A stretch of DNA of 64,000 bases from Microbispora catharanthi (GTDB taxonomy: Bacteria; Actinomycetota; Actinomycetes; Streptosporangiales; Streptosporangiaceae): contig NZ_VDMA02000002.1 of assembly GCF_006334915.2 (NCBI RefSeq), forward strand, positions 310,001 through 374,000, in the 5' to 3' direction. A program made the position numbers and the translations under genes. Shown here in pieces: positions 48,101 to 55,414 of the stretch (positions are counted from its first letter, which is position 1; every line of letters begins with the position of its first letter). Under the pieces are notes generated by a model that saw nothing but the letters and a program-made list of their open reading frames with translations, was not told the origin of the DNA and ran no database searches.

Positions 48101-48571
48101 ACCCCGACGGGGTTCTACGCGCTGAACCGGGACTATTTCACCACCCAGTACAGCCGCGGCCCGCTCACCGCTCCGTCCAGCACCGCGTCCGGGGGCAACG
48201 GCGTCTACACCTACGCCGGGACGAACACGTTCCCGACCGCCACCTACCGGGCCTCCAACTACTGGGTGGACGTGCTGTTCGACCCCGCCCAGATACAGGC
48301 CGCCGCCCGCCGGGCCCTGCGCTACGGAGTGGACCGGGCGTACGGGAACCCGGGGCCGCAGTCGGTTCCGCACTCGCTTCCGCACTCGCTTCCGGGGCGA
48401 CGGCCCGCGGCGCCGTACGCACCGGCACCGCTCGCCCGCAGGATCGGCCGGCCGCAGCACGGCACCGCGCGGGCGCCGATGCTGGAGAGGCTCCCGTATC
48501 TGGTCTCCGGTCCGGTGAAGGACAGGAAAGGTCACAGGGCCCGCCCGCGATCGATCACCCGATCACGGTGA
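45194..48571 (+). CDS. Secreted protein with N,N-dimethylformamidase-beta-like domain, Ig-like domain and two DUF4082 repeats
   Basis: 1125 aa. The signal core is at about residues 20-43 (VSA-E cleavage). Residues about 119-600 resemble the large subunit of N,N-dimethylformamidase (CVENSLPGSPPSEWDV; YRIDIYRVGYYSGLGARKI; SGHAEYWSSEMRDNV; GNEMFWKTRW). An Ig-like module follows (611-710: PPTSTITTPSSGASVPGG ... SRAVDDIGN), then DUF4082 repeats at about 713-870 and 872-1030, and a basic low-complexity tail. The DUF4082 units match those in the protein at 41241-43301. No small subunit gene is nearby, so true formamidase activity is doubtful; these domains recur in secreted actinobacterial proteins of unknown role. 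ATG 45194 follows AGAGG. Confidence 0.85.
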   Translation: MPGEWKTIGAARKTGFPRTARIFGTVMTAATVLLATAWAPVSAEDSAEDLGQSDVKIVGTHPSGSPQGTPTPDAKVSPQHTTDATTSGPTRAPRLGGWRRLRLGHGRASRQTCPPGSIICVENSLPGSPPSEWDVPGAGSPTITGYATQMSVNAGQTQQFKVNAPSITSYRIDIYRVGYYSGLGARKIATVNPSVPLPQSQPACLNDTATGLVDCDNWSVSASWAVPADAVSGVYLANFVRTDGTSGVSQNIFVVRNDARNSDILVQTSDATWQAYNTYGGNSLYKGLPVGRAFKVSYNRPVITRAGWPETYFFNAEYPMIRWLESNSYDVSYTSSVDTVTSGSQLLNHKVFFSSGHAEYWSSEMRDNVVNAKNKGVSIAFFTGNEMFWKTRWESSIAPSATPNRTLVCYKETVANMKIDPSPTWTGTWRDPRFAQPPNGGYPENALTGTLFMINGNVNNAITVPAEYAPMRLWRNTSVANLQPGQVATFPNGTLGYEWDEAPDNDFAPAGLVLLSRTTLASPNKFLLDFGATYGAGVATHSLVLYRDPSGAYVFGAGTIQWSWGLDAVHDRPGTPTDIRMQQATVNLLADMRVQPATLQAGLVPATPSADTSPPTSTITTPSSGASVPGGTTVTISGTASDTGGGVVAGVEVSVDGGTTWHRATGRTNWQYAWTTTSNQGPVTIQSRAVDDIGNVQRTPASRSATVNAGCPCSIWSPDTVPATITKDDRQPVELGVRFRVRTPGYISGIRFYKGPLNTGTHVGSLWTNTGQLLAQATFTDETASGWQQVSFSTPVPVNNDVTYVASYHTNTGNYSVNRDYFVTQYSNGLITGLADGADGGNGLYTYSKTSTFPTSTYRASNAWVDVVYSQATTLWDESATPDVIAQPDNKAVTLGVKFQSSVSGAIRGIRFYKSTQNTGVHVGSLWTTDGQLLASVTFTNETPSGWQQALFSTPVNVTPGTTYIASYFTPTGFYALNRDYFTTQYSRGPLTAPSSTASGGNGVYTYAGTNTFPTATYRASNYWVDVLFDPAQIQAAARRALRYGVDRAYGNPGPQSVPHSLPHSLPGRRPAAPYAPAPLARRIGRPQHGTARAPMLERLPYLVSGPVKDRKGHRARPRSITRSR

Positions 48572-49642
48572 CCCGTACCAGTCCTCGATGCGGGCCGCCA
48601 CAAGCGGCCAGTCGAGGCCGGCGACGGCCGCCCTGGCGCGCCCGGTCATCCGGGCGCGGGCCTCGTCCCCGTCCAGCACCGAGAGCAGGCAGGTGAGGAG
48701 GTCGTCGGCCGATCCGCTGCGGAAGACGCGGTAGGCCTCGCGGTCGGCCACCACCGGGTCCAGCGTGGCGTCGGAGGAGACGACGACCGCGGTGCCCAGG
48801 GCGAGCGCCTCCAGCGCGGCCGTGGGCACCCCCTCCCCGAGGGAGGAGAGCCTGCGTGAGGAGAGCACGAACACCTGCGCCCGGCTCACCAGCGCGTAGA
48901 CCTCGTCGCCCGGAAGATGCCCGGTGAACTCCACGCCCGGTTCCGGGCCTGCGAGACGCTCGAGGCGGGCGCGCTCGGGTCCCTCGCCGACGATGACGAG
49001 GCGCACCCCGGGCCGTGCGGCCCGCAGCCGGCGGAACGCCTCGATCGTCAGGGCGTGGTTCTTCACCGGGACGAGGCTGCCCACGCTGACGATCAGTCCG
49101 GGCTCCGGGGTGGCCCGCGACCGGAACGCCTCGAGCCGGGGCAGGTCCACCCCGCTGGAGATCGTGAGGATCGCGTGCGCCGGCACGCCGGCTCTGCGCA
49201 GGTCGGCTGTGGGCCGGGTGCCCAGCGCGGTGAACCCGGCGACGTGGCGGAAGGCCCACGGCATGATCGCCCGATGCCGCATCGCCAGCGCGCCGTGCAC
49301 GGTGACCAGCAGCGGCACCCCCAGCCTCCGGGCGACCGGGCCGAGGAAGAGCGCCTCACGGTGGTCCCCGTGCAGGTGCACGACGTCCAGCGGCCCCAGG
49401 CGCGGGAGCGCGCGGGCGCAGTCCATGGCGAACGCGAGGGGGTCCGACCTTCTGGCGACGGCGCGGGTCACGCGGCTACGCGCCGGCGTCACCGCCGCGA
49501 CGCCCGGTGGGACCCCTCCGTGCCGGAGGGCCACCAGCACCCGGTGCCCCCGGAGCGCCTGCTCCTGGGCGACACGCGCGGTGTGGCGTTCCTTGCCTCC
49601 CGGCTCCGGAGGCATCCGGTATGAGATATGGAGAATCCTCAC
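48563..49642 (-). CDS. Family 4 glycosyltransferase
   Basis: 359 aa, GT-B fold. The N-terminus is VRILHISYRMPPEPGGKERH, with DVVHLHGDHRE in the acceptor half, GSLVPVKNHALTIEAF and IVGEGPERARLERL in the nucleotide half, and the E-x7-E type motif in SLGEGVPTAALEALALG. It would transfer a sugar to the growing lipid-linked glycan at the cytoplasmic face. GTG 49642 has GGAGAGG nearby. Its 3' end overlaps the convergent secreted-protein gene by 9 bp. Confidence 0.9.
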   Translation of the reverse strand: MRILHISYRMPPEPGGKERHTARVAQEQALRGHRVLVALRHGGVPPGVAAVTPARSRVTRAVARRSDPLAFAMDCARALPRLGPLDVVHLHGDHREALFLGPVARRLGVPLLVTVHGALAMRHRAIMPWAFRHVAGFTALGTRPTADLRRAGVPAHAILTISSGVDLPRLEAFRSRATPEPGLIVSVGSLVPVKNHALTIEAFRRLRAARPGVRLVIVGEGPERARLERLAGPEPGVEFTGHLPGDEVYALVSRAQVFVLSSRRLSSLGEGVPTAALEALALGTAVVVSSDATLDPVVADREAYRVFRSGSADDLLTCLLSVLDGDEARARMTGRARAAVAGLDWPLVAARIEDWYGSP

Positions 49643-49695
49643 GTCATCCTCTCCGATGGATTCCGCGCCCGCCCTCGGCGTGCGCGGGTCGGCTC

Positions 49696-50988
49696 CTACG
49701 CGGATCCGCGCGCGCTCACCGGATCGCGGGCCGCACGCCCGCGCCCGCGCAGCGAGGCCGCGACCCACCGCACATCGGCGGCGCGCGGCAGCAGATCCCC
49801 CGCGCCGAGTCCGGCGACCCTGGCGAACCACCCGACCTCCACCGCGGCCATGGCGCCGTAGCTCAGGGTCGAGGCGAGGGCCGCCCCGGCCGCTCCCCAC
49901 AGCGGTATGAGCACGGTGTTCAGCGCGACGTTCGCCGCGAGGGCGCACACGGCGACGGCGGTCATCGTCATCGGACGGCCCAGCCGCACCAGGTACTGCT
50001 CCACCGGCCGCAGCAGAGACCAGGCCACCGTGCCCGGGGCGAGGGCGAGCAGCGGCGTGAGGCTCCCCGAGAACGCCGCGCCGTACAGGGTGGGGATCAG
50101 CAGGGGCGAGACGCACGCCAGCGAGCAGACGACGGCCGACCCGAGCATGAGGTTGAGCCGGACGGTCCGGGCCGTGACGGCCCGGGCCTCGGCCTCGTCC
50201 CTGACCGCCTGGCGGGCGACCACGACCTGCGCCAGCGCGTCGGTGGGCACCCTCGACAGGGACAGGAACGAGGTCGCGACGGTATACAGGCCCACCTCGG
50301 CCGGCGTCACCCAGACGTTCAGGAGCAGCACGTCGACGGTGAGCAGGAGATGAAACGCGACCGCGCCCAGGTGGTAGCGGCCCGACAGCGCGAGCTGGCG
50401 GCGGGCGAGCGCCGCCTCCCCTCGCGCCGGCAGCCCGAGCGGCCGGACGTACAACGCGAAGGGGAGGATCGTGGAGACGGCCCAGCAGGCGACCACCGCC
50501 GTCAGCGTGAGCGTCCCCGTGACCGCGAGCAGCAGGATCGGGACGTACAGCACCACGGCGGACAGCACGGTGGCCCTGTTGGCCAGGCCGACCCGGGACT
50601 GGAGCAGCAGGACGCCCTTCAGGTTGAGCGCCGCGACACCGAACGGCACGGCGAGCAGGGCCATGACCATGAGCTGGGGGGCGACCGGCAGACCCATGAC
50701 GGTCACCACGCAGAAGGTCGCCGCCCCGGCGGCGGCACCGAGGACCAGCCCGAGGACCATGGCGTTGCCGACGAGAGTCCGATGGCGGTCGAGGACCGGC
50801 CACAGCGCCGTCTGCGACCTCCCGACCGACAGGTGGCCCACGACCGTGGCGATCCCCGCGGTCGTGGTGACGGTCGCGTAGACGCCCCGCCCCTCAGGCT
50901 GCAGGCCGCGGGCGAGGAAGACGCCCGCCACGGCGGCCATGGCCAGCGGGAACGCCTGGCTGGCCATGGTCTGCAGGAAACTCCGCAC
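49696..50988 (-). CDS. Polysaccharide flippase (Wzx/MOP superfamily)
   Basis: 430 aa with about 12 hydrophobic segments and the pattern of polysaccharide flippases: FLARGLQPEGRGVYATVT near the start, VTPAEVGLYTVATSFLSLSRVPTDALA in the middle, and LRPVEQYLVRLGRP. It should move undecaprenyl-linked repeat units across the membrane. GTG 50988 is followed by a normal first helix and preceded by GGAGCTAGGAC. Only four bases separate it from the upstream glycosyltransferase stop, so the two are probably co-translated. Confidence 0.88.
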   Translation of the reverse strand: MRSFLQTMASQAFPLAMAAVAGVFLARGLQPEGRGVYATVTTTAGIATVVGHLSVGRSQTALWPVLDRHRTLVGNAMVLGLVLGAAAGAATFCVVTVMGLPVAPQLMVMALLAVPFGVAALNLKGVLLLQSRVGLANRATVLSAVVLYVPILLLAVTGTLTLTAVVACWAVSTILPFALYVRPLGLPARGEAALARRQLALSGRYHLGAVAFHLLLTVDVLLLNVWVTPAEVGLYTVATSFLSLSRVPTDALAQVVVARQAVRDEAEARAVTARTVRLNLMLGSAVVCSLACVSPLLIPTLYGAAFSGSLTPLLALAPGTVAWSLLRPVEQYLVRLGRPMTMTAVAVCALAANVALNTVLIPLWGAAGAALASTLSYGAMAAVEVGWFARVAGLGAGDLLPRAADVRWVAASLRGRGRAARDPVSARGSA

Positions 50989-50991
50989 GTC

Positions 50992-52131
50992 CTAGCTCCG
51001 CCGGCGAGCCGTGAGCAGCCGCTGGTACAGGTCGAGGTGTTCGTCGGCCACGGTCTCGATGTCGAGGTTCTTCCACGCCCAGGCGCGGGCCGACGCGCCC
51101 AGCGAGGCCGCGAGCACCGGGTCGTCGACCAGCCGGGCGATGCCGTCCGCCAGGGCGCGCGGCGCCCGGGAGGGCACCAGGACGCCCCGGTCCCGCAGCA
51201 GCTCGGGGGTGCCTCCGACCTCGGTGGCGACGATCGGCCTGCCCGCCGCCATCGCCTCCATGACCGCGTTGCTCAGGCCCTCCGCCGTCGAGGGCAGGGC
51301 CACCACGTCGGCGCGGGCCAGCAGTCCCGCGGTGTCCTGGCGGAAACCGAGGAATCGGACGTCGACCCCCGCCTCGGCGGCCTGCCGCTCGAGCCGCTCG
51401 CGCTCCGGGCCGTCCCCGGCGAGCACGAACGTGCAGGGGCGGCCCCGGCGGGCGAGGAGCGCGGCGGCCTCGACGAGGAAACGCTGCCCCTTGTTCTCGC
51501 TCAGGCGGGCCACGCACAGGACCACGGGCAGCGCGGTGTCGACGGGCTCGGGCGCGGCCCGATCGAAGGCCGAGGGCGGAAGCCCGTTGTAGATCACACT
51601 CACCTTGCGGCCCGCAACGGCCTCGACCTCGCGCGTGCCCTGGGCGATCACCGCCGAGTTGGCCACGATGTGGTCGGTCATCCGGTTCACCACCCGCTCG
51701 ATCGCCGCCGTCCACGGCTTCTTCGGCCGCAGGTAGCCCTGGGTGCGCCGGGCGGTGACGACCACAGGCACCCGCGCCAGCCGGGCCGCGGGAGTCCCCA
51801 GGAGGTAGCACTCCCACAGGTAGCCGTGCAGGACCTCGGGACGGAGGTCCCGCAGCAGCCCGACCAGGCGGGCGAACGCCCGCACGTTGCCGGGCGGCGG
51901 GACGACGCCCCTCGGATTGCGGGAGAAGCCCAGGCGGTGCACGTCGATCCCGGCCGCGCGCAGGTCCTCGGCGTGCGGGCCGCCCCTGGACATGACGAAC
52001 ACGTGGACCTCTACTCCCCTGTCCCGCAGCCGCTCCGCGAGCAGGCACAGTTGCCGCTGGGCGCCTCCGAGGCCGAGGTGCCCGATGAAGAGCACGACGC
52101 GCCGCACTTTGCCTTCGTCTGTCGGTGGCAT
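50992..52131 (-). CDS. Family 4 glycosyltransferase
   Basis: 379 aa, GT-B fold. The N-terminal part has LFIGHLGLGGAQRQLCLLAE and LRPEVLHGYLWECYLL. The C-terminal part has VARLSENKGQRFLVEAAALL, LAGDGPERERLERQ and the donor motif EGLSNAVMEAMAAGRP. It is of the common capsular/exopolysaccharide type. ATG 52131 lies 10 bp after the stop of the membrane protein gene, in one operon from 57673 down to 48563. Confidence 0.92.
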   Translation of the reverse strand: MPPTDEGKVRRVVLFIGHLGLGGAQRQLCLLAERLRDRGVEVHVFVMSRGGPHAEDLRAAGIDVHRLGFSRNPRGVVPPPGNVRAFARLVGLLRDLRPEVLHGYLWECYLLGTPAARLARVPVVVTARRTQGYLRPKKPWTAAIERVVNRMTDHIVANSAVIAQGTREVEAVAGRKVSVIYNGLPPSAFDRAAPEPVDTALPVVLCVARLSENKGQRFLVEAAALLARRGRPCTFVLAGDGPERERLERQAAEAGVDVRFLGFRQDTAGLLARADVVALPSTAEGLSNAVMEAMAAGRPIVATEVGGTPELLRDRGVLVPSRAPRALADGIARLVDDPVLAASLGASARAWAWKNLDIETVADEHLDLYQRLLTARRRS

Positions 52132-52140
52132 CGGACGACC

Positions 52141-53403
52141 TCACGTTCCGCGTACGAGTGAGCCGGAGGCTTCGGGATCGGCGGCGCGCTCCTCCGGTGG
52201 CCCGCCGTAGGTCGGCGTCCTGGTCCACGCGATCGCCGACAGCAGGCTCGTCACCATCACGATCGGGATGCGCTGCCGGAACATCAGGCCGATGTTCGAC
52301 ATGGTCGTCGCGTACGCGATGGAGGCGGGGACCAGGAACAGCAGCAGGATCAGGAGCGTCCTGCGGTCGTGGCGCCACAGGCGGCGCGCGCCCTGGACGG
52401 CGCAGAAGAGCAGCCAGTACCAGATCAGCGTGTCGATCTTGCCGAGCTGGAGCGCCATGCTCCCGCTCGCCCACGGGAAGGGCGACAGCAGCGTGTAGGC
52501 GAGCTTCGGTCCCAGGTCGCTCCACGCGTTGCCGCCGTCGTCGAAGACGACGCCCGACCCGCCCTCGGCGTTCGCCAGCCGGGTGTGCTGCGACTGCCCG
52601 CGGTCGAGTTGCGCCTGCATCGTGCCGAGCGGCCCGTCGCTCTGGTCGACGCCCTGCAGCAGGACGAGGACCGGGATCAGCACGACGGCGAAGACGACGA
52701 GGCTCCGGCCCGACAGCGCGCGTCTGACCCGGAAGACCCCGGCGAGCAGCGGCAGGCTGCACATGAACACCATGTAGGGGCGCACGTTCCACAGCGCCCA
52801 GAGCAGCGGGCCGAGCGCGACGACCTTGAGCGGGTCGAAGCGCCGCAGGTTGGACACGGCGAGGCCCAGGCACGCCACCACGAGGAACGCGTTGAAGCCG
52901 TCCTTGAACATGTCGGAGGTGTGCAGCAGGAACCCCGGCAGGAACGCCGTGAGCACGAGGAGCCGGAACGCCGCCCGCTCGTCGGCGCCGAGGAGCCGGG
53001 CGAACCTGTACAGGACGACGCACAGCGCGCAGCCGAGCAACGCCACGACCGCGGTGCAGGCCAGGGGCGCCTTCCCGCCGCACAGGTACATGATCAGCGC
53101 GAAGACGTGGCACGGGACCGCCACACCGTAGACCGAGCCCAGTTCGTCGGAGGTGACGTAGTGCACGCCGTTCCGGTGCCACAGCTCGACGATGCCGAGC
53201 GCTCTCGCCTCGTAGGAGTAGTTGTCACCGCCGTATCCGAGGCCCGACCGCATCAGCAGGACGTGGACGGCCAGCCGCAGGGCGAAGGCGGCAAGCAGCA
53301 CGGGGAGCGCCCGCCAGGCCACCTGCGGCTTGAGGCCGGCGTGCACGACGACGACGAGCAGCACCGCGGCGGCGATGACGACGATGTACTCCACCGGCGT
53401 CAC
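52141..53403 (-). CDS. Polytopic membrane protein, candidate polysaccharide polymerase (EpsG/Wzy-like)
   Basis: 420 aa with about 10 hydrophobic segments. Features include GGDNYSYEARALGIVELWH in an early external loop, FLPGFLLHTSDMFKDGFNAF, and a long external loop (about 240-300) with DQSDGPLGTMQAQLDRGQS. Wzy polymerases are recognised mainly by topology and context, and this is the only protein of that kind next to the flippase, so it is the best polymerase candidate. It could instead be a GT-C-type transferase. GTG 53403 overlaps the previous stop as GTGA. Confidence 0.75.
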   Translation of the reverse strand: MTPVEYIVVIAAAVLLVVVVHAGLKPQVAWRALPVLLAAFALRLAVHVLLMRSGLGYGGDNYSYEARALGIVELWHRNGVHYVTSDELGSVYGVAVPCHVFALIMYLCGGKAPLACTAVVALLGCALCVVLYRFARLLGADERAAFRLLVLTAFLPGFLLHTSDMFKDGFNAFLVVACLGLAVSNLRRFDPLKVVALGPLLWALWNVRPYMVFMCSLPLLAGVFRVRRALSGRSLVVFAVVLIPVLVLLQGVDQSDGPLGTMQAQLDRGQSQHTRLANAEGGSGVVFDDGGNAWSDLGPKLAYTLLSPFPWASGSMALQLGKIDTLIWYWLLFCAVQGARRLWRHDRRTLLILLLFLVPASIAYATTMSNIGLMFRQRIPIVMVTSLLSAIAWTRTPTYGGPPEERAADPEASGSLVRGT

Positions 53404-54503
53404 CTCGCGTCCCTCGGACACGCCTCGGCGTACAGCGCGTCGAACCACTCCGCGGCCCGCCTGATGTCCACCAGGTCGGCGCTCTCCCGGGCGCCCGCCC
53501 TGAGCCGGGCCAGCGTGCCGGGCCGCATCGCCCGCAGGATGCCCTCGGCGAGCGCGTCCGCGCTGCCCGGCGGGGTGAGGATGCCGTTGCGCCCGGTCTC
53601 GATCAGGTCGGGCACGCCCCCGACGGCGGTGGAGACCACGGGGACCCCGGCGGCCAGGGCCTCCATGACGACGACCGGCAGCCCCTCCCAGGAGGAGCTG
53701 AGGACGAGCAGGTCGGCGGCGGCGATCAGCCCGGCCGCGTCGGACACGTGGCCGGCGATCCGGACCGCGGCGTCGAGCCCGAGCGCCGCGATGCGGCGGC
53801 CCGTCGGCTCCAGTTCCGGGCCCGACCCGGCGAGCAGGAACACGGCGCGCGGCTCGGCCGCGACGACCCTGGCGGCGGCGTCGACCAGCAGCCCGTGGTT
53901 CTTCTGCGGCCGGAAGTTGGCGACGTTCACGACGAGGAAGGCGTCGTCGGGGACACCCCACTTCCGACGGGTGACGGCGGCCAGCGCGGCCCTGTTCCGC
54001 TGCTCCGCCACGCGCACCCCGTGCACGCAGGTGGCCGGGGCGCGACCGCGCCTGCCGGTACGCGCCCTGGCGACCTGGGGCGAGACCGCCACGGTCCGGC
54101 TGTCCAGCCATCCGGTCAGCCGGTCGAGCAGCATGGTCACCGGTCGGTAGCGCACGTTGTGCACCGTCGAGACCAGGACCGGCCGGGGCCGCCACAACCG
54201 GGACACCGGCCGCAGCAGCGCCCCCGGCAGCGGCGAGTGCAGGTTGACGACGTCCGGCCGAAGGCGCCTGACCTCGTGGAGCAGGCGCGCGAGCCGCAGC
54301 GGCCGTGGGCGGGCGGTGAGGTCGACGACCTCGATCCCCGCCGACCTGAGCCGCCCGGTCAGCTCGGAGGTGGAGGCGCTCAGGCACACGACCGTGTAGC
54401 GGTGCGCCTGCCTCGAGGCGGCCAGCAACCGCTCCACGAGGAGCACCTCCGCGCCTCCGACGTCGAGCGTCTTGATCACTTCACAGACATGGACACCGCG
54501 CAT
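53400..54503 (-). CDS. Family 4 glycosyltransferase
   Basis: 367 aa, GT-B fold. Motifs: VCEVIKTLDVGGAEVLLVER, RPDVVNLHSPLPGALL, NVANFRPQKNHGLLVDAA, LAGSGPELEPTGRRI and EGLPVVVMEALAAGVP. I take ATG 54503 (GAGGGG upstream) over ATG 54533. The order and spacing place it with the two glycosyltransferases downstream, so the repeat unit probably holds several sugars. Confidence 0.9.
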   Translation of the reverse strand: MRGVHVCEVIKTLDVGGAEVLLVERLLAASRQAHRYTVVCLSASTSELTGRLRSAGIEVVDLTARPRPLRLARLLHEVRRLRPDVVNLHSPLPGALLRPVSRLWRPRPVLVSTVHNVRYRPVTMLLDRLTGWLDSRTVAVSPQVARARTGRRGRAPATCVHGVRVAEQRNRAALAAVTRRKWGVPDDAFLVVNVANFRPQKNHGLLVDAAARVVAAEPRAVFLLAGSGPELEPTGRRIAALGLDAAVRIAGHVSDAAGLIAAADLLVLSSSWEGLPVVVMEALAAGVPVVSTAVGGVPDLIETGRNGILTPPGSADALAEGILRAMRPGTLARLRAGARESADLVDIRRAAEWFDALYAEACPRDAR

Positions 54504-54540
54504 CGCGCTCGATCCCCTCGAAAGGCGTTCCATCGGGGTG

Positions 54541-55326
54541 CTAGCGGCGCTCGACGGCCCGCAGCCCCGAGCCCGTGACGCCGATGTACTTGCCCTCGTA
54601 GGCGAAGACGCGGAAGAGCGGCTGCCGCTCGGCGTACTCCCGGAAGACCAGGTTGTCCTGGATGTCGTCCATCACGAGCACGTGCCTGCCGGTCAGGTGG
54701 GACCGCACCCGCCGGATGAAGAATTCCCGCCCGTGCCTGGTCTTGTCCGAGTCGTAGTGGACGAGATCGACCATCGTGTCCGGGGACAGGAAATCCTCGA
54801 GATTGCGACGGTCGCCCTTTATCCGCAAGGTCCATCGGCTTTTCAGGTCGTTCGGCACGACATATCCGATAAAACGCTCCGGGTTGGCAAGCCGGAAGAA
54901 CGGGAAATCGCTGGACATCAATCGGCCGGCTCCGTTGACCCGCATCGCGGCGAGCATCGCCGCGGTGGACCAGCCGGCCGCCACCCCCGTCTCCAGGGCG
55001 AGCGCGGGCCGGACGACCCTGGTCAGCAGGTAGAGCAACTCCATGCCGCCCGCGCCGCCCAGGTGCACCCCCGCCGCGGCGAGCGCCTCCATGCGCGGCC
55101 GGGCGAGGTCCGCGAGGGACTCGGCGAACTCCTTGCCCTCCCGCCACAGGACCGGGTCGACGCCGTTGCCCCAGGCGTCCATGTCCTGCGCGTGTTTCGC
55201 GGCCCAGGCGCGCGCGGCCTTCCTCTCCCGGTCGTGTCCATGGCTCAGCCGAGACCATATTTTCCGCGTCATCACGGGGAGATAAGCGGGGCGGGCGGCA
55301 TTTCTGGCGACGACGCGAATATTCAT
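54541..55326 (-). CDS. Class I SAM-dependent methyltransferase (Methyltransf_24-like)
   Basis: 261 aa. The N-terminal 60 residues are basic and helical. Motif I is ALETGVAAGWSTAAMLAAM (about 112-130), followed by VDLVHYDSDKTRHGREFF and a late VLVMDDIQDNL with an Asp-Asp pair that may bind a metal, as in the CmcI/TylF-like and macrocin methyltransferase group. This suggests O-methylation of a sugar or lipid-linked saccharide. ATG 55326 is the first in-frame start that avoids antisense sequence of the next gene, but its ribosome binding site is weak. Confidence 0.82.
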   Translation of the reverse strand: MNIRVVARNAARPAYLPVMTRKIWSRLSHGHDRERKAARAWAAKHAQDMDAWGNGVDPVLWREGKEFAESLADLARPRMEALAAAGVHLGGAGGMELLYLLTRVVRPALALETGVAAGWSTAAMLAAMRVNGAGRLMSSDFPFFRLANPERFIGYVVPNDLKSRWTLRIKGDRRNLEDFLSPDTMVDLVHYDSDKTRHGREFFIRRVRSHLTGRHVLVMDDIQDNLVFREYAERQPLFRVFAYEGKYIGVTGSGLRAVERR

Positions 55327-55414
55327 GATCGAAGGATACGCGGGCGCTTTATTCGAGAGCCGGAACGCCACCGGAATATCTCGGGAAAACAAGCGAGCGG
55401 CGGTGTCCGGGAAT

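Noticed and set aside
45194..48571. Functional N,N-dimethylformamidase for solvent degradation
   Set aside because: It is secreted, fused to surface-type repeats, and no small-subunit gene or degradation genes are nearby.
49507..52161. 884-codon plus-strand frame over the flippase and glycosyltransferases
   Set aside because: Antisense shadow with His/Arg/Gln-rich low-complexity composition; the opposite strand carries well-supported genes.
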